From Protonemura montana (taxonomy: Eukaryota; Arthropoda; Insecta; Plecoptera; Nemouridae), in the NCBI GenBank assembly GCA_947568835.1, contig OX387602.1:11521021-11585020 (forward strand): DNA of 64,000 nt, read 5' to 3'. The translations under genes were made by a program, and so were the position numbers. Under the pieces are notes generated by a model. It was not told the origin of the DNA. It saw only the letters and a list, made by a program, of their open reading frames with translations, and ran no database searches. Positions 52,501-62,994 of the stretch are shown piece after piece (the stretch's first letter is position 1; the number at the start of each line of letters is the position of its first letter).

Positions 52501-55500
52501 GGTGCAAGGAATGAATATAATTAAAAGGAAATAAAAAGAATACTAAATCAGGTCCCAAAGTTTTCTACTTCGTTATTAGGATCCCTTTTGTTATATCTTT
52601 AACTTTGTTTTCCACTTGGTCCTCGCTAGAAATGGTAAATTCAAGGAGTATAGTGGCTAGTCCCAGGGAAAATACGAGCGTACTTTTTAGAACAAATACC
52701 CTGGGTCCCTCTTGAATCCTTTAAAAATGCATTCATTTTACGCCAGCAGCAGATTTGTAAAGGTAAATTCCGCTAGTATCTCGGTTCGGTACAGCACAAT
52801 GGTCAATGCTTGACGAATCGCCATCTGGCAAAACAAATTTAATTTTAAAATAATAGCATCGGGGTAAAAAAGGGTTTCGTCCTTTTTCCATTGATGTGTA
52901 TCCCATACAGTTCAATTTGATTGAAAATCTTGTTCAAATCAAAACTAATTGAAATTTGGAAACAACATGTAATACTGCAGAGTGATGAAATAAAAAACCT
53001 TCCTCGCCGCTGTGCATGTCGATAACAGATGATTGGAAATTGGTTCGTTTTTTGCAGCGTAAAGTTCTTCTTCCGCGCGATTGCCGCAAACCCTTTGCAA
53101 TATATCAATTGTGCTTCATCACGCCACAGGAACAGATCATGAGCGTGGACTATCCTGCATAGTAGGCACTATTACCCACACACACACGACATAGAAGGGA
53201 TCCACTCTGATTATTAAACGTCGATGTAATTTAGGGGAAGAGAGCTCAGATATCGCTACTCGTTAATTACGAAATAGCCCGGCGTGACTGGGCTATATTT
53301 CTGTAATGGCCATAATTTCGTGGGCCAAAGGGTGCAAAGTAAATGATCATTACCTACTTGCTAATATACGATGAGTTTATCTCGATACCAGCTACGCTTT
53401 GTGCGCTCTAGAACAAAGGTTGCAACAGTTTAATTGTTAAAGAATACCCATTTGCGGTTCATTAATATGCGATAACAAACTGCAGCCTGAATTATAATAT
53501 GCTGATATCAAAACTACTGCTAAAACCCCTAGTGTAACCGTACATAAAGCGAAGCCTGCTATTTCTACGGTGTAACGAAACAGTGTAGAGTATTTGAGCA
53601 AAGGTCTCTATGGAAATAATTCATCTTAACTTTTCACCCGTTTAACTTTTCACTCGTAAACGAACAATTCTAGAGCGGAACTCGATAAATTCCACAGGAA
53701 GAATAAAGTATGCATGGAAGGATATTAGACGGTCGGTGAGAGAGCAAGCAGTAAGTGTGAATGGACGGACACGCAATGGTTTCATAAAGGTGAAATTGTG
53801 TGCGATGAAGGGTTTCACGCATTCCTGGCCTTGTTTTCAACTACGCGTATACCTGAGCGCGACCTGTCTTATCTCTCGATGAAACGAGCGCCTAGCAATA
53901 CCAGAAATAATTTCCTCAACTTCCAATCTTTGGAAGTATTTTCTTTTGGAGCAGTAGCTTCTTTAGGAGATGGTAAATTCCTGTGATCTGCTTGCTAATG
54001 AGGATGCGGGACTTTTCTTTTGCCATTCATGCTACAAAAGCTTGAAAATGTTTAGCGAAAATAGTATCCATTTATTGTATCAACGTGACTTGTCACAATT
54101 GTAAAGAACTTTCGAAAAGTGGTACGATTCAAGATTCACATGCTGGCAAAATTCTGTGAATATGGCATGAAACGCGGATATCGGGTTGGGATTATTCTGA
54201 TTCATTTTCACCAATTATAAGTGTCTATGTAATAGCTACCCATTAAATTCGGCATCCACATGGTGAAAGGAGGTTAATTATTGCCGCTGGCACATCACCT
54301 TAAATGAAATCCTTCGTTGGCTTGCATAATTCCGTTTTCATCATGCATTAGTTTATACTTTATAATGATGTTGATTCACATGGGTTGATTGGATGCAAGT
54401 GCAACAGTAATTAGCATATTACGGTCACAGAAACGAGCAAGCTGAAAATAGTCCAGCACTAGTAGCGGTCTGGTAAAATTAGTGACACTTTGAGTTTGTT
54501 GACATATATTTGCATCAGACGCATTTTTTCTGCTCAACTCTAACTGAAACCATGTGAAGTAGTGATACAACATCAACACTGTATATTTTCCTCGTATTAT
54601 TCTGTGCTGTACTATAATGTTTACGACACAACTTAGCACACAAAATGTAAATTAATACATTTCTGTCCGAGGCGTTTTCGTTCCAGGACGATATAACGAA
54701 AAAGTTTTTAGATCGAGTTTCTTTGCAAAGTTAAACATAACCATGGGCTCAGATTAAAGATTCAATCGGTCGTAGAGATATTCGCATAGTTTTCAGTTGG
54801 AGAAAGTCTTTTTGACATTAAAGTCCCATTAGGTTGGGGACGATACCAGGAATGTAAGAATAATTGGCGCCCAAAGTTACGCGTAGGCGTAATAAAAAGA
54901 GAATAATAGAATAATGAAATATTTAACTCCCAAAAAAATTCCTCACAGCATCTCTTCATAGGCTCCCTGAAATTCTGTATTCAGATCCCAGAAAATCTAG
55001 CCATATCTTCTGTGATTGGCTGAAAATATCAGCAGTGCTGCATTCGGATCAGATGCGGAGGAATAGCAAACTAAACATGTGGTGCATGAAAACTGTTTTC
55101 CAACTATTCCTGCCTAGAATTGAGACTCCATTTTCTTTTTTGCATGCATGTCGCGCGGTATGGCGTTGAATTCATAATATCGAGTAGTTGGGGAAATGTC
55201 GAGCAGACACTATTTGTAGCACCTATCTTGTTCTGGTAATATATCGTTCCCCACTGAAGCCCATACGTAGGGTACTATAGCATTTCCGTTTAGTTGTGCA
55301 TTTTCCACTGCGGGTAAATTATGTGATTTATTGCTTTCCTTATAGCTGCCTTCTTCAGAGGATTTATTTCTGAAGACATTCACCCAGAAGAAGTGATTTG
55401 TCTGGGATGGGTTGGGTTGGCCCCCGTTCTCGACAGGACCAATGCACCAGCACCGCAATGAGGAAAGTAATGTTCGATTTCATTTTTCCAACTGTCAAAG

Positions 55501-58500
55501 AAAGTTCTCGTCTAATTTAACTTTGAACATTATGGATATTAAATCCAACCCCGCGTGGCGAAGTCTTTTATTTTAAGCCATTACTGTAGAATGAATGTCT
55601 GAAGGTATGATTTCATCGAAGTTTCATCTTCATTCATTTGCTTTTTGTGTGGACTCCACAGGTGCAGGGTTTCAGAAAAGTTCGCTGATATTTTCTGGCT
55701 TTTATTCACTCAACTTGCTCGCCATTACGCGGATCTCCGCTGAATCGGATACGCTACGATTCCGGAAAGCGATAAAAATATTACCTATATAAATGCACCT
55801 ATATGCCGACATATATTTTCATTTAGAGTGCTTCACAGCGCGTTCATACACAACTGCTTCATGTTTGTCGGTGAACATAAAACGTAAGATAATTCTAATA
55901 TAAGCTGAGTTTTCGATAAAGGAAAAGCCAAACTGAAATTTGAAGATATATCTGTTTGGTCAGCGTTGTAGACAAAAGAGATAAATCTAGAGTTTAGCTT
56001 AAAGCCAATGCCATTAAAATATAACCAACGCCAGAGTTGAATGGATTTATGTTATTTTCCATTTGTAAAAAGAGTGTAGGTAGTCCAAATGTCCAAATGT
56101 GAAACGAGAATTCTTGACATTTTCTAGCCACTCCAATCAAATAATGACACGGTACAGAAGAAGGGTCAAGCCATTCCAAATCTAGCCACAACTTTCATTC
56201 AGCACAGTTCCCGGCAAATCCACACACCCTATCACAGCTTTGTAACATGCGGACACTCATGAACACCAGAAACGTGTTTGATATACCCGTAAAAAAAAGC
56301 AAATATGCTGCATCGACTACATCGGTGCCGAGTGGCTATATATACCCGGGTGGAGCCCTACGGGAATATGCACGCGTAAAATATTCTGCCTGTTGACTTG
56401 CGATATTTCTCAGCGCGTTTTCACGACCATTCACTGCCGGAGCCACATCCCCGTTCATGTGCGCCGCGTCTGGTTCTTGAGTTTTCCACCACGATCGCGA
56501 GCAGACGGGCCATACTGGCCCAAACTTACACGGGTTGCTACTAAAAAATTGATGGGCCCTCTAGCTTCTCCGGGGCGTCTCTCTACGCCAACAGCCAGCT
56601 TGCCTCTCCGGCGCAGCGCATGCCAACTCCATTCTTATATTTTTATTACTCTTATTTGGACTGTGTTCACTTACTTTTATCTTTTCGCCAATAGACACTC
56701 AATCGAGCAATAAATTCATCTTGTTTTTGCTAACATCCCTGGACGAACATATGCGTGTATAAAAACACCCGATTTCAAAGTCCGCCTGTATTTCGAGAGA
56801 ATGATGTGCAATGCGTACAAAGGTAGTTTAATATTTAAAATAACTACGCCCTTTACTTTTATACGTCCAAATAACCGTTATAGGAATTGCACAAGCACCG
56901 TAAAGCAAGGATGAGTGTTACGAACACGCGTTGATAGCTAAACGCTTTACCTCACAAAGCTCTTACTCTGTACGGCGTTTGGTAAAATCTTTCCCATCCA
57001 CCGTGGATTTGTTTCAACCCTGGGAAGTAAGTGTAACAAGCTATCCCTAAGGAAATCATGGCACTTATTAGGACAACTATTGCCATTAAGACGATACTTC
57101 GTTCAAGTCATTTAGTTCCTAAACTCCAAGCGACACAATTCGCACCAGCCACATACGTTCCGATTGCTAAACTCAAACAGTGGAGCACCACGTCTAATCA
57201 ACGGAGAAACCTCGCTTTTTCCGATCGTGTATTTTTATACCCTCCTTACACGTTAAGTACACTATTTTTTTATTATAAGACACTAGCCTCTAAGCTAATT
57301 ACACCCAATCAGCGAACCACAAATTATTACAGCCACCCGTTTCAGGTGTTTGACATGATTTAGGGACGCTTGGTATTTTCAAGCAGGCAAATTGAGCCGT
57401 CAAAGTCAGGTGGGCGAGCTACTCACCTGTGGGAACGCGGGGTCCCCTCGGGCAGTTGCACACGCTGTCCCGAGCAAGCACAAACGGGCACTGTGATACG
57501 CATCCTCCGTCGCCGCATTCTGCAAGAAACAATCTGTGGTGAAACTTTGCCCAGCGGTCGACCCATGCAAAAGTTTCACCGGGCACACACACACACACAC
57601 ACCCACGCACGCACGCACACAGAAGCACAACACACGCAATAATTTATCGGCGTGCAAATGGTGTGCAATGGTGCCGCGTACCGATAACTTAGCGTTGGGC
57701 TGCTCTGTGAAATAAATAGCTTGAGAGTAAAAAGGGTACTGTTTGCGCTGTACGGCGATAAGGGGCGCAAGCGGTTGAGAAATGTGATCAAATAAAAATG
57801 CATGGAGAACGGAAATGATTGTATTGCCCGTCGTGCGGTTTTGAAATTTGAATCAAATTATATTTGGTATCGGAAATAATAACGATTTCTGGATACCAAT
57901 AATGAGATTTTTGCTTCGTTTTACCCTATCCGTAGTATTCCTATGCGGCTGCATGCACAAGATATACTTGTGGTCTTCTAAATTCTGAGAAGCTCGTGGC
58001 TTTTGCATACATAAGAAATAAGGATGCTGTTGTTATTCATACACATATTTTTTAATAAAAACACACAAGGAAAAAGGATCTCCACATATCATGTGTTTAT
58101 TTTGAAATCCCGCCCCGCGGGTGCTTTGTAGCCGAGCTACGGCTGTCTAGAACAAACGCTTGCTGCGACCGGCGATTCGGTCAAAGCGGTCAGGGCAGGG
58201 CCAAGTAGTAGCTGGCAAAATACAATCGCGAATTTAGCATTGGTCAAGAGAGATTCCAGCTTTCTCGACCATTTCGCTTTGTCTTGTGACGTTGGCTATA
58301 TCCACGAAAAATTTCCATGAATGCCCTCGGAATATATGCGCTACGAGCACCCGTGCTCAGAGAGACCTTTCAAAAAATAATAAATATTACCGTATGCAAA
58401 AGGTAAAAAAAAAAAAAAAATAGAGAGAAAATGTAAGCTTAAAATGGAATACCTACAGGCGTATTTTCCAGGCCAGTTCAGTAATCGGGAAAGCAATAGT

Positions 58501-60243
58501 TATCCTCGCTTTCAATAAAGAATGGTTACTTTTTTTTTATCTCCCCTTGAACTGTACGGCTTATACGATTTCAACGATCTCTCTCTGCAACTTCACACAC
58601 TGTTCCCATAATTGCCCCGCGTGCTTTTCACAGCAATGTGCATCCACCAGTGCCTCCCCTCCCCCTTCGCCCCCTTCAATCGCCATACGGTGTTCCTTAA
58701 CATGACAAAAGAAATGAGCTGAGCCGCATTGAGAAGAAAGCCGGCAATATATCGCGTCCATTGATGCTTCATTGGGTCTCGCATCACGTCCTATTACTCA
58801 GGCGACGCCGACGCCGACGACCTGGCACGCGGTGACCGAGCGGGAGTCGTGGCAGACATAGACGCGGCCACCCGGTACCCGGCGGCGACGCCCGATGCCC
58901 GCAGGCTCTCGTCAACGTCTCAATTTCGTTAAACATTGACGCCCGTCGAAGCGGAGGAGACGGATGGCGATATTGTGGGGAGCTAGCCGCACAATGCTTG
59001 CCTGACAAAGCCACGAATTGCCCCGCGTTTTCCGTTCTCACAAACAAATAGTGATGTCGTAGACTGCAGAGGAGATGAATATTTGTCTGGGGCGCAGTGC
59101 ACTTTTGTAAATATGAAATGTATTGCAAAAACATGACTTGAAAACTTTATGCTGGAATATAAGCTTGTGCTGTATACAGAATTTTAAAGTTTGAAAGAAA
59201 TTCGTCCTTGATTACGACTGACGGCATGGCTATCTTTTAACGTCGCATTCGCAAGTAGGAGTTACATGACATAGACTTTTCGATGAAAGAGAATATAACA
59301 AGGACCATGAGAAGAGTTATAAAGAATGCATATCTGAGAAGAGAAACGTGGAGATGAAACATAAGTCACCTGGCAAAGTACCTCGTCTGGTAAAATCAAG
59401 AAATGACAGCCACAATAATCATGTATTGCCTAAATTATGCATACTTATGGCGTTGTGAGAATGCATATTTGATGACGAAAGAGATGAAGGCGGACTCATT
59501 CACATTCGTTTGGGGTAACGATGAATCTCAGCTTCCAGCACCGAAAAATAAAATGGTTTTCCTGTGAAAATGTAGTATACTTTCGTTTGTTGGTAGCCGT
59601 TCGTTACCCACGCCACATTTCAAGTCGATACAATCAAACGACGAAATTAATTATAACTTAAACTGATAACCATCGAGCGTCACAAATAATTAAATGCTTC
59701 GAGCAATTCAATTGCAATCCAGTAAACTCTGTTTTGTACACAATCCATTCGAAGAGATAATAGAAACATTTAACACTTCTTGCGTTGCGTTTTGTCGGAG
59801 GAGTAAGCGGATTATGCTTTTGCATTGTGCCGCGTCGTCGCGGTGACAAGGAAAAGGACTGAGAAGCGGAGAGAGGGGCGACGCTTTGTGTATCTATGAG
59901 GAGTATCTTGAGTAAACCCTTACTCATCCTCACGGTACAAGATAACACAATACCCATTCTGTGCGATGATAATAACAATAATAACTAGAGTCGAGCACAC
60001 TACTGTTGCATACATTTTACAAACGAAGCAAGAATGAGAAACCACTTGGTGAGCTCGTGCAATGCGTAATATCACTCCGGTTCAAGTAGGTGCTACGTGC
60101 GTAAGTATGTACACGTACGTACTTAGGTGCGATATTAACGTTTTCACTTACCAAGTTCTTGCGGGTCGGGCTGCGCGTGTTCGCAGCGCAAACCGGTAAC
60201 CCCTTCGGGGCAAATGCAGACGTGGCCTCCAGACCCCAAAACT
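34270..60243 (-). CDS. Adhesion GPCR, EGF/SEA/Ig/HRM/GAIN/7TM, ADGRA-like (5' partial)
   Basis: Fifteen exons on the minus strand join with consistent intron phases into 1,410 codons plus a stop. The product is a plasma-membrane receptor. Approximate order in the fragment: EGF-like Cys motifs (1-61), SEA-like domain (62-174), Ig 1 (175-289), Ig 2 (290-372), hormone-receptor motif (377-432), GAIN domain with GPS (442-727), seven membrane helices (about 740-990), cytoplasmic tail (to 1410). Both Ig domains show the Cys-Trp-Tyr-x-Cys pattern. The GPS ends CNCNKPGTYAML, so the usual His-Leu-Thr cleavage triplet is Lys-Pro-Gly. The SEA region has GAEVT where self-cleaving SEA domains have G-SVVV. 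The tail ends Ser-Pro-Val, which fits a class I PDZ ligand. In known families, Ig-HRM-GAIN-7TM is the ADGRA (GPR124/125) order, while SEA plus Ig also occurs in ADGRF5. Assignment to ADGRA is my inference. The N-terminus, including the signal peptide, lies upstream of the window. Confidence 0.93.
36038..36170 (-). CDS. Receptor exon: end of TM7 and juxtamembrane tail
   Basis: The exon is 133 nt and begins GFTIFLLYILRS. Two donors overlap at its end. Only the GTAAGT one (phase 1) keeps the next exon in frame, so that one was chosen. Confidence 0.93.
36281..36410 (-). CDS. Receptor exon: TM6 and start of TM7
   Basis: The exon is 130 nt, phase 2 to phase 0. It encodes AIYCVMVFMVASSILYI (TM6) and HYIFSFASALL (start of TM7). 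Confidence 0.95.
36510..36732 (-). CDS. Receptor exon: TM4-TM5
   Basis: The exon is 223 nt, phase 1 to phase 2. It encodes VPVIAVLFNHLA (TM4 end), an extracellular loop with HDSTGWQITSWWLL, and a long helix starting MLFYIFIAAAVVMLV (TM5). A basic third intracellular loop follows. Confidence 0.95.
37140..37957 (-). CDS. Receptor exon: GAIN subdomain B, GPS and TM1-TM3
   Basis: The largest ectodomain exon (818 nt, phase 2 to phase 1; CTGTTTCAG acceptor, GTGAGT donor). The GPS cysteines and Trp are present: CGF, then PTWDFDSC, then CNCNKPGTYAMLL. Three hydrophobic helices follow, beginning at YHMIVIIGCACCLVQ, IFLKMQCCTATSGAM and TSLEAFLLIGMSSHL. At the cleavage position the sequence is Lys-Pro-Gly instead of His-Leu-Thr/Ser. 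Confidence 0.95.
38112..38527 (-). CDS. Receptor exon: helical half of the GAIN domain
   Basis: The exon is 416 nt, phase 0 to phase 2, with a CTTGCAG acceptor and GTATGT donor. It is predicted largely helical (FYQIVNILLEHDASLMHQER and similar), as expected for GAIN subdomain A. Confidence 0.9.
38981..39271 (-). CDS. Receptor exon: end of Ig 2 and hormone-receptor motif
   Basis: The exon is 291 nt, phase 0 to phase 0, with a TTTCATCAG acceptor and GTGAGT donor. SAVYTCLVHG closes Ig domain 2. CPDDLSLGIHWPET, then ERCPPGYLG, SCTL and VWHRPDFSACLS follow. This is the Cys/Trp spacing of the HRM found just before the GAIN domain in ADGRA and other adhesion GPCRs. Confidence 0.92.
39900..40064 (-). 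CDS. Receptor exon: first half of Ig domain 2
   Basis: The acceptor is TTCTTCCAG and the donor is GTAAGA. The exon is 165 nt, phase 0 to phase 0. It contains VHIKCMSSKDG and GYNWTKN, the Ig B-strand Cys and C-strand Trp. Confidence 0.9.
40519..40563. repeat. TTA microsatellite beside a receptor splice donor
   Basis: About 15 TTA units ending roughly 30 bases from the donor of the Ig-1 exon. Confidence 0.95.
40594..40798 (-). CDS. Receptor exon: second half of Ig domain 1
   Basis: The acceptor is GGTTTCAG and the donor is GTGAGC. The exon is 205 nt, phase 2 to phase 0. LDEGLYTCQVVDW is the F-strand Tyr-x-Cys motif of an Ig domain. A TTA microsatellite starts about 30 bases beyond the donor. 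Confidence 0.9.
41306..41445 (-). CDS. Receptor exon: first half of Ig domain 1
   Basis: The acceptor is CCGCTAG and the donor is GTAATG. The exon is 140 nt, phase 0 to phase 2. It contains LSCIAQG and FQWYKDG, the B-strand Cys and C-strand Trp of an Ig fold. Confidence 0.9.
42627..42786 (-). CDS. Receptor exon: C-terminal part of SEA domain
   Basis: The acceptor is GATTTAG and the donor is GTTAGT. The exon is 160 nt, phase 2 to phase 0. It begins PGAEVTFHFFSGKKDG. The Ser that follows Gly in self-cleaving SEA domains is replaced here (Gly-Ala-Glu), so cleavage is unlikely. A basic-rich helix and LSLVTTHLAFKQEP follow. Confidence 0.88.
43141..43205 (-). CDS. Receptor exon: 65-nt small exon in the SEA domain
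   Basis: This short exon was located because the flanking exons disagree in phase without it. It has a polypyrimidine tract, TTTTAG, and a strong GTAAGT donor. It runs from phase 0 to phase 2 and encodes IGRFLRSFNLSRMEELRVLN, which continues the SEA helix-strand pattern. Confidence 0.85.
43206..47420. other. Receptor intron, CpG-rich patches
   Basis: Apart from island A at 46.6 kb it holds no supported gene. Bases 43380-43440 and 44640-44700 are locally GC-rich. Confidence 0.6.
46642..46802 (+). CDS. Plus-strand exon-like island A (uncertain)
   Basis: A strong acceptor (CCAATTTGTTTCAG) is followed by 161 GC-rich bases and a strong donor (GTGAGTTG). Two frames are open for most of it. One stays open past the donor to 46957. 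It lies antisense inside a receptor intron. Coding is not proven; a non-coding RNA exon is equally possible. Confidence 0.22.
47421..47533 (-). CDS. Receptor exon: start of SEA-like domain
   Basis: The acceptor is CTTTCTAG and the donor is CAG|GTGAAC. The exon is 113 nt, phase 1 to phase 0. It encodes YEGTVRLANLTALRDSIS, the first strand and helix typical of SEA domains. It follows a 9.9-kb intron. Confidence 0.85.
50969..51466 (+). CDS. Plus-strand two-exon nested gene candidate
   Basis: Exon 50969-51250 has a pyrimidine-rich acceptor (TCTGTCTCCAACAG), is open throughout in one frame and ends at GTAAGTGG in phase 2. A 71-nt intron to TTAATTAG leads to 51322-51466. There the same frame continues with Arg/Ala-rich sequence (RRGAIANANRRGKK) and stops at CAGCAGTAG. 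The first part is Thr/Gln/Pro-rich (for example EFPPQVRPTTAPKISRPSV). GC at third positions in the second exon is high, as in the receptor's coding exons. No upstream start exon was found. It lies antisense within the 9.9-kb receptor intron. I do not recognise the protein. Confidence 0.33.
51919..51960. repeat. GACGCC-type short repeat next to a TA run
   Basis: Imperfect GACGCC/GACGCCAAC units follow an AT dinucleotide run (51897-51914). Confidence 0.7.
55210..55483 (-). pseudogene. Small secreted-protein-like ORF split by a frameshift
   Basis: An ATG at 55483 opens a good signal peptide (MKSNITFLIAVLVHWSC) but that frame stops at 55364. A second frame, shifted by one base, is open from upstream of 55458 to a TAG at 55210. 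It reads like a mature peptide (HFFWVNVFRNKSSEE, later VPYVWASVGNDILPEQDRC). A one-base indel near 55430 would explain the break. It lies in the receptor's 9.9-kb intron, on the same strand. It could be a broken gene, a sequencing error or coincidence. Family unknown. Confidence 0.3.
57427..57519 (-). CDS. Receptor exon: Cys-rich EGF-like segment
   Basis: The acceptor is CTTGCAG and the donor is GTGAGT. The exon is 93 nt, phase 1 to phase 1. It encodes ECGDGGCVSQCPF followed by VCNCPRG, giving five Cys with the Gly spacing of an EGF or LDL-receptor-type EGF module. It connects in frame with the exons on both sides. Confidence 0.85.
57582..57621. repeat. CA-rich microsatellite
   Basis: CA dinucleotides grading into CACG units, just upstream (in gene sense) of the second EGF exon. 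Confidence 0.95.
58802..58932 (+). CDS. Plus-strand exon-like island C, GC-rich (uncertain)
   Basis: The acceptor CGTCCTATTACTCAG is followed by 43 open codons (start GDADADDLARGD, with AATRYPAATPDARRL) to TAA. It opens with GACGCC hexamers like several non-coding places in the window, so the open frame may be a by-product of composition. The minus strand is also open here. Confidence 0.2.
60152..60243 (-). CDS. Receptor exon: C-terminal half of an EGF-like repeat
   Basis: The acceptor is TTGCAG and the donor is GTAAGT. The exon is 92 nt, enters after a phase-2 intron and leaves in phase 1. It reads GHVCICPEGVTGLRCEH, the C-x-C-x8-C end of an EGF module with its Gly residues. The first half of this EGF must be in an upstream exon. 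I looked for one up to 64,000 and found no donor with an open frame in the required phase, so it is probably outside the window. Confidence 0.85.
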
Positions 60244-62994
60244 CTGCAATGCAAAAAGGGAACACATGGATTTCGGTTTGAATAAATGCGCCGACTTTAT
60301 GCAAATGTTTTCGGTATTTTAAGATTTGTTGTTTATTTTTATATTTTTGGCCCTTCGCTGAAAAGTTGTGTGCCTGCAGGCACGAGCCAAATGTGCATAT
60401 GGAATTCCACTCGACATGATCGAACGAGTCGAAATCAATTCGGTGTGTGTTTATTTGGATTTGATCAAATGATCATCCATCTGCGAAGAGTGGAAAAAAG
60501 GCCGAAAAGTTGCGAAAAGAAAACTAGGCGAAAGAATGCCGCACATTTTCCTGGGCATCGAGCTAGAACCCAGTTGCAGTACGGGCCCAGGAAGCGGCAA
60601 TAAATCAATGGCCACGTATAAAGAATAGAAAGACGAAGAAATATTGACACAGCTAATAAAGAGATAAGGGTAGATGGATGAACTGCGATACAGAAAAGAA
60701 ATAATAATGGCGTTAACCAAGAGAAAAAGTCTTGTATTGTAGTCGTATATACGTTCAATTAAAAATGGTGGACGCTTTCCAAAAGAGAATGTTGTTTTAG
60801 GAAAGCTCGAGCGAGACGCACTTTCAAGTTAAATATTACCCTGGAGAAGTTTTTAATAAATGACAACCTGTGCGTAATCCGTGGAAGGCGACTTAATAAC
60901 GGTTCTGGTTTTCAGCTACTTTAAGTAGGCTGTGCATTTGACAAATGTCTAATGACTGGAGTCCCACTCCGAAGGAGCAGTCTTCCAGTTCCTGTTTGAG
61001 CTGGGAAACGCACGACGAAACTGGAGACACAAGGGCAATCTTTGTTGTCGGCATCCTCTCTGCATGACTCCACTCTGCATCAAACGAGATAATCTATTTT
61101 ACTCTTTCCCTCTTGTTTTTCTTCCCTATTTTCTATCCTGTTTTCCTATTCTTTAGAAATCCGCTCATTTTCTTCTTTGTTTATTTACTTGTTTGCTTTC
61201 TTCGCAGCATCGACACAGTCTCGGTACAGGGTAAGGACCAGATACCGATAATGCCGGCTAGTTTGGTAATGAGAAATAATGAAATTATGTAAGCTAGTAG
61301 TAAACCAAAGGCGGGTATTATGAGATTACCATGACTGAGATCTACTGATTGCGACAGTTTACAATATTAATACATTATAAATCTGAAACCGTGGTCCTAC
61401 GAGACAAGCAATAAAAATCCAATTTATTTTTTTAAGATTAAATAGCACGAAGTTTTTTATGCGTTTTAATTTACACGAAAAATCCTCATAAAGGTACTAA
61501 TTTTTCACTTTGTGCAGCACGCTACCATGCAAAATCATTATTTGAAAATTATGAAAACAACACATCCGATCCATTTCCGTTTTCCATTACCAGTGTTCTC
61601 GGATGTCCCACATTTAGTCAACGACGTCAAAAATGAGAACTGTAATATGTATGTTAATAAATAAATCAAGGCAATTATGAATGCAGGTCAAATTCGCTGC
61701 AGACAGGACCGTAAACGAATGCAATAAGCAATGCAGCATCCCTGCTCCTCTATGGTGTATTTAAAACTAGACCACGGGCAACGAATAAAATTATGTCTCG
61801 AATTTTATCGTTGTAAAAAAAGACAGACGAGGACGACGTAAAATGTCGCTATCTTTGTTTTTACTCGAGTCTACGAAGAAGCAAGATATTAAATGTTTCT
61901 GGTTTTATCGCATTATAGTAAACTATTTCATTCTCAAAAATTCTTCAATTTTATGTCGCAAGATGAACTTATATTTATTAGCATTATGTGAAAAATTTCG
62001 CGGCAGTTGTGGTACTTGAATACCTCTGTGCTCTTTTCGTGACCTCATTTTAAACGCATTTCTGAGCAAAATCTAGATTTTTACGGACAAATTGGCAGTG
62101 ACAAAATGCTGGAAGATTTTTTTTAAAACCTGCTGACAGTATTGAAAATACTATCAAAATAAACGAATTTCATTTTTGTTTGGAGTGACTTGTTATTAAA
62201 AAAAATCCTGACAAAAATCATTTAATATCATAATATGATCTAGGCACATTTATAAGTTCTTATGCCTATAAGTTTGTGTAAATGGCAATTCTTGCATGTT
62301 ATATGTACCTTCTGTCTGTATATCATTTATTTTATCTACCTAACAATAAATCATAAGTATTATTATTGCAAATTTATGCTCTGCGGGCTGCGTTCAGGGG
62401 TATTTCAAAGGCAGCCTTTAAAATATTTGCTCTGCGTCAGGGACTGACTTTAATTAGTGGAGGGAGGGAGTATGTCTACGAGAGGATTCATAATGTAAAT
62501 GCATCAAATCTGTAAAAATCCGATATATTAAAAAAAATATATGACGCGTAATTTATCGTGGTAAGGCTGAAAGTTCACAACTTCGCAATCTAAGAATGTA
62601 ATGCGGTGAAATTAAAACTTGAAACAAGATAAAAAGTGTGGATATTTTATTTTTAATATGGTTTGCGTATTAAGCCGATTATCCTGTTAGCGAAATCATT
62701 TTTCTTTGCAATGTCACGGAGTATCTTGGCATGAAGCAACCGCGAAGGTGCTTAAAAAACTCCGCAAAGAATATTGCAACTTACGCAGTTTGAAAGATAA
62801 CGTAACTTCACTGCAGTTGCTACCTCCTCATGTAACATGCGTGTCAGATAAAGGCACTTTTAAGGGAATTATAATTCAATAATTTTGCCAAGGCACTAAA
62901 GTCAAACATTATCAAAAAGCTTCAACAGTTTAGGTGGAAAAGAGTACAAAACACTTAGCTAAATTATGTGAAATCTTATTTAAACTGCAAACGC
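60244..62994. other. Probably receptor intron, no exon found
   Basis: The preceding EGF exon must lie upstream, but no donor in phase 2 with an open frame was found. A minus-strand open frame near 60880-61075 (with SSCVSQLKQELEDCSFG) lacks a usable donor. Confidence 0.5.

Larger units (their letters stand above)
47534..57426. other. 9.9-kb receptor intron
   Basis: Holds the plus-strand candidate at 51.0-51.5 kb, the broken secreted ORF at 55.2-55.5 kb and a GACGCC cluster at 49343-49383. Otherwise nothing recognised. Confidence 0.65.

Noticed and set aside
55994-57363. Plus- and minus-strand frames of 65-106 codons
   Set aside because: Amino-acid mix and lack of splice signals suggest chance.
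60880-61080. Possible upstream receptor exon with three Cys (SSCVSQLKQELEDC)
   Set aside because: No donor in the required phase 2 and no EGF spacing.
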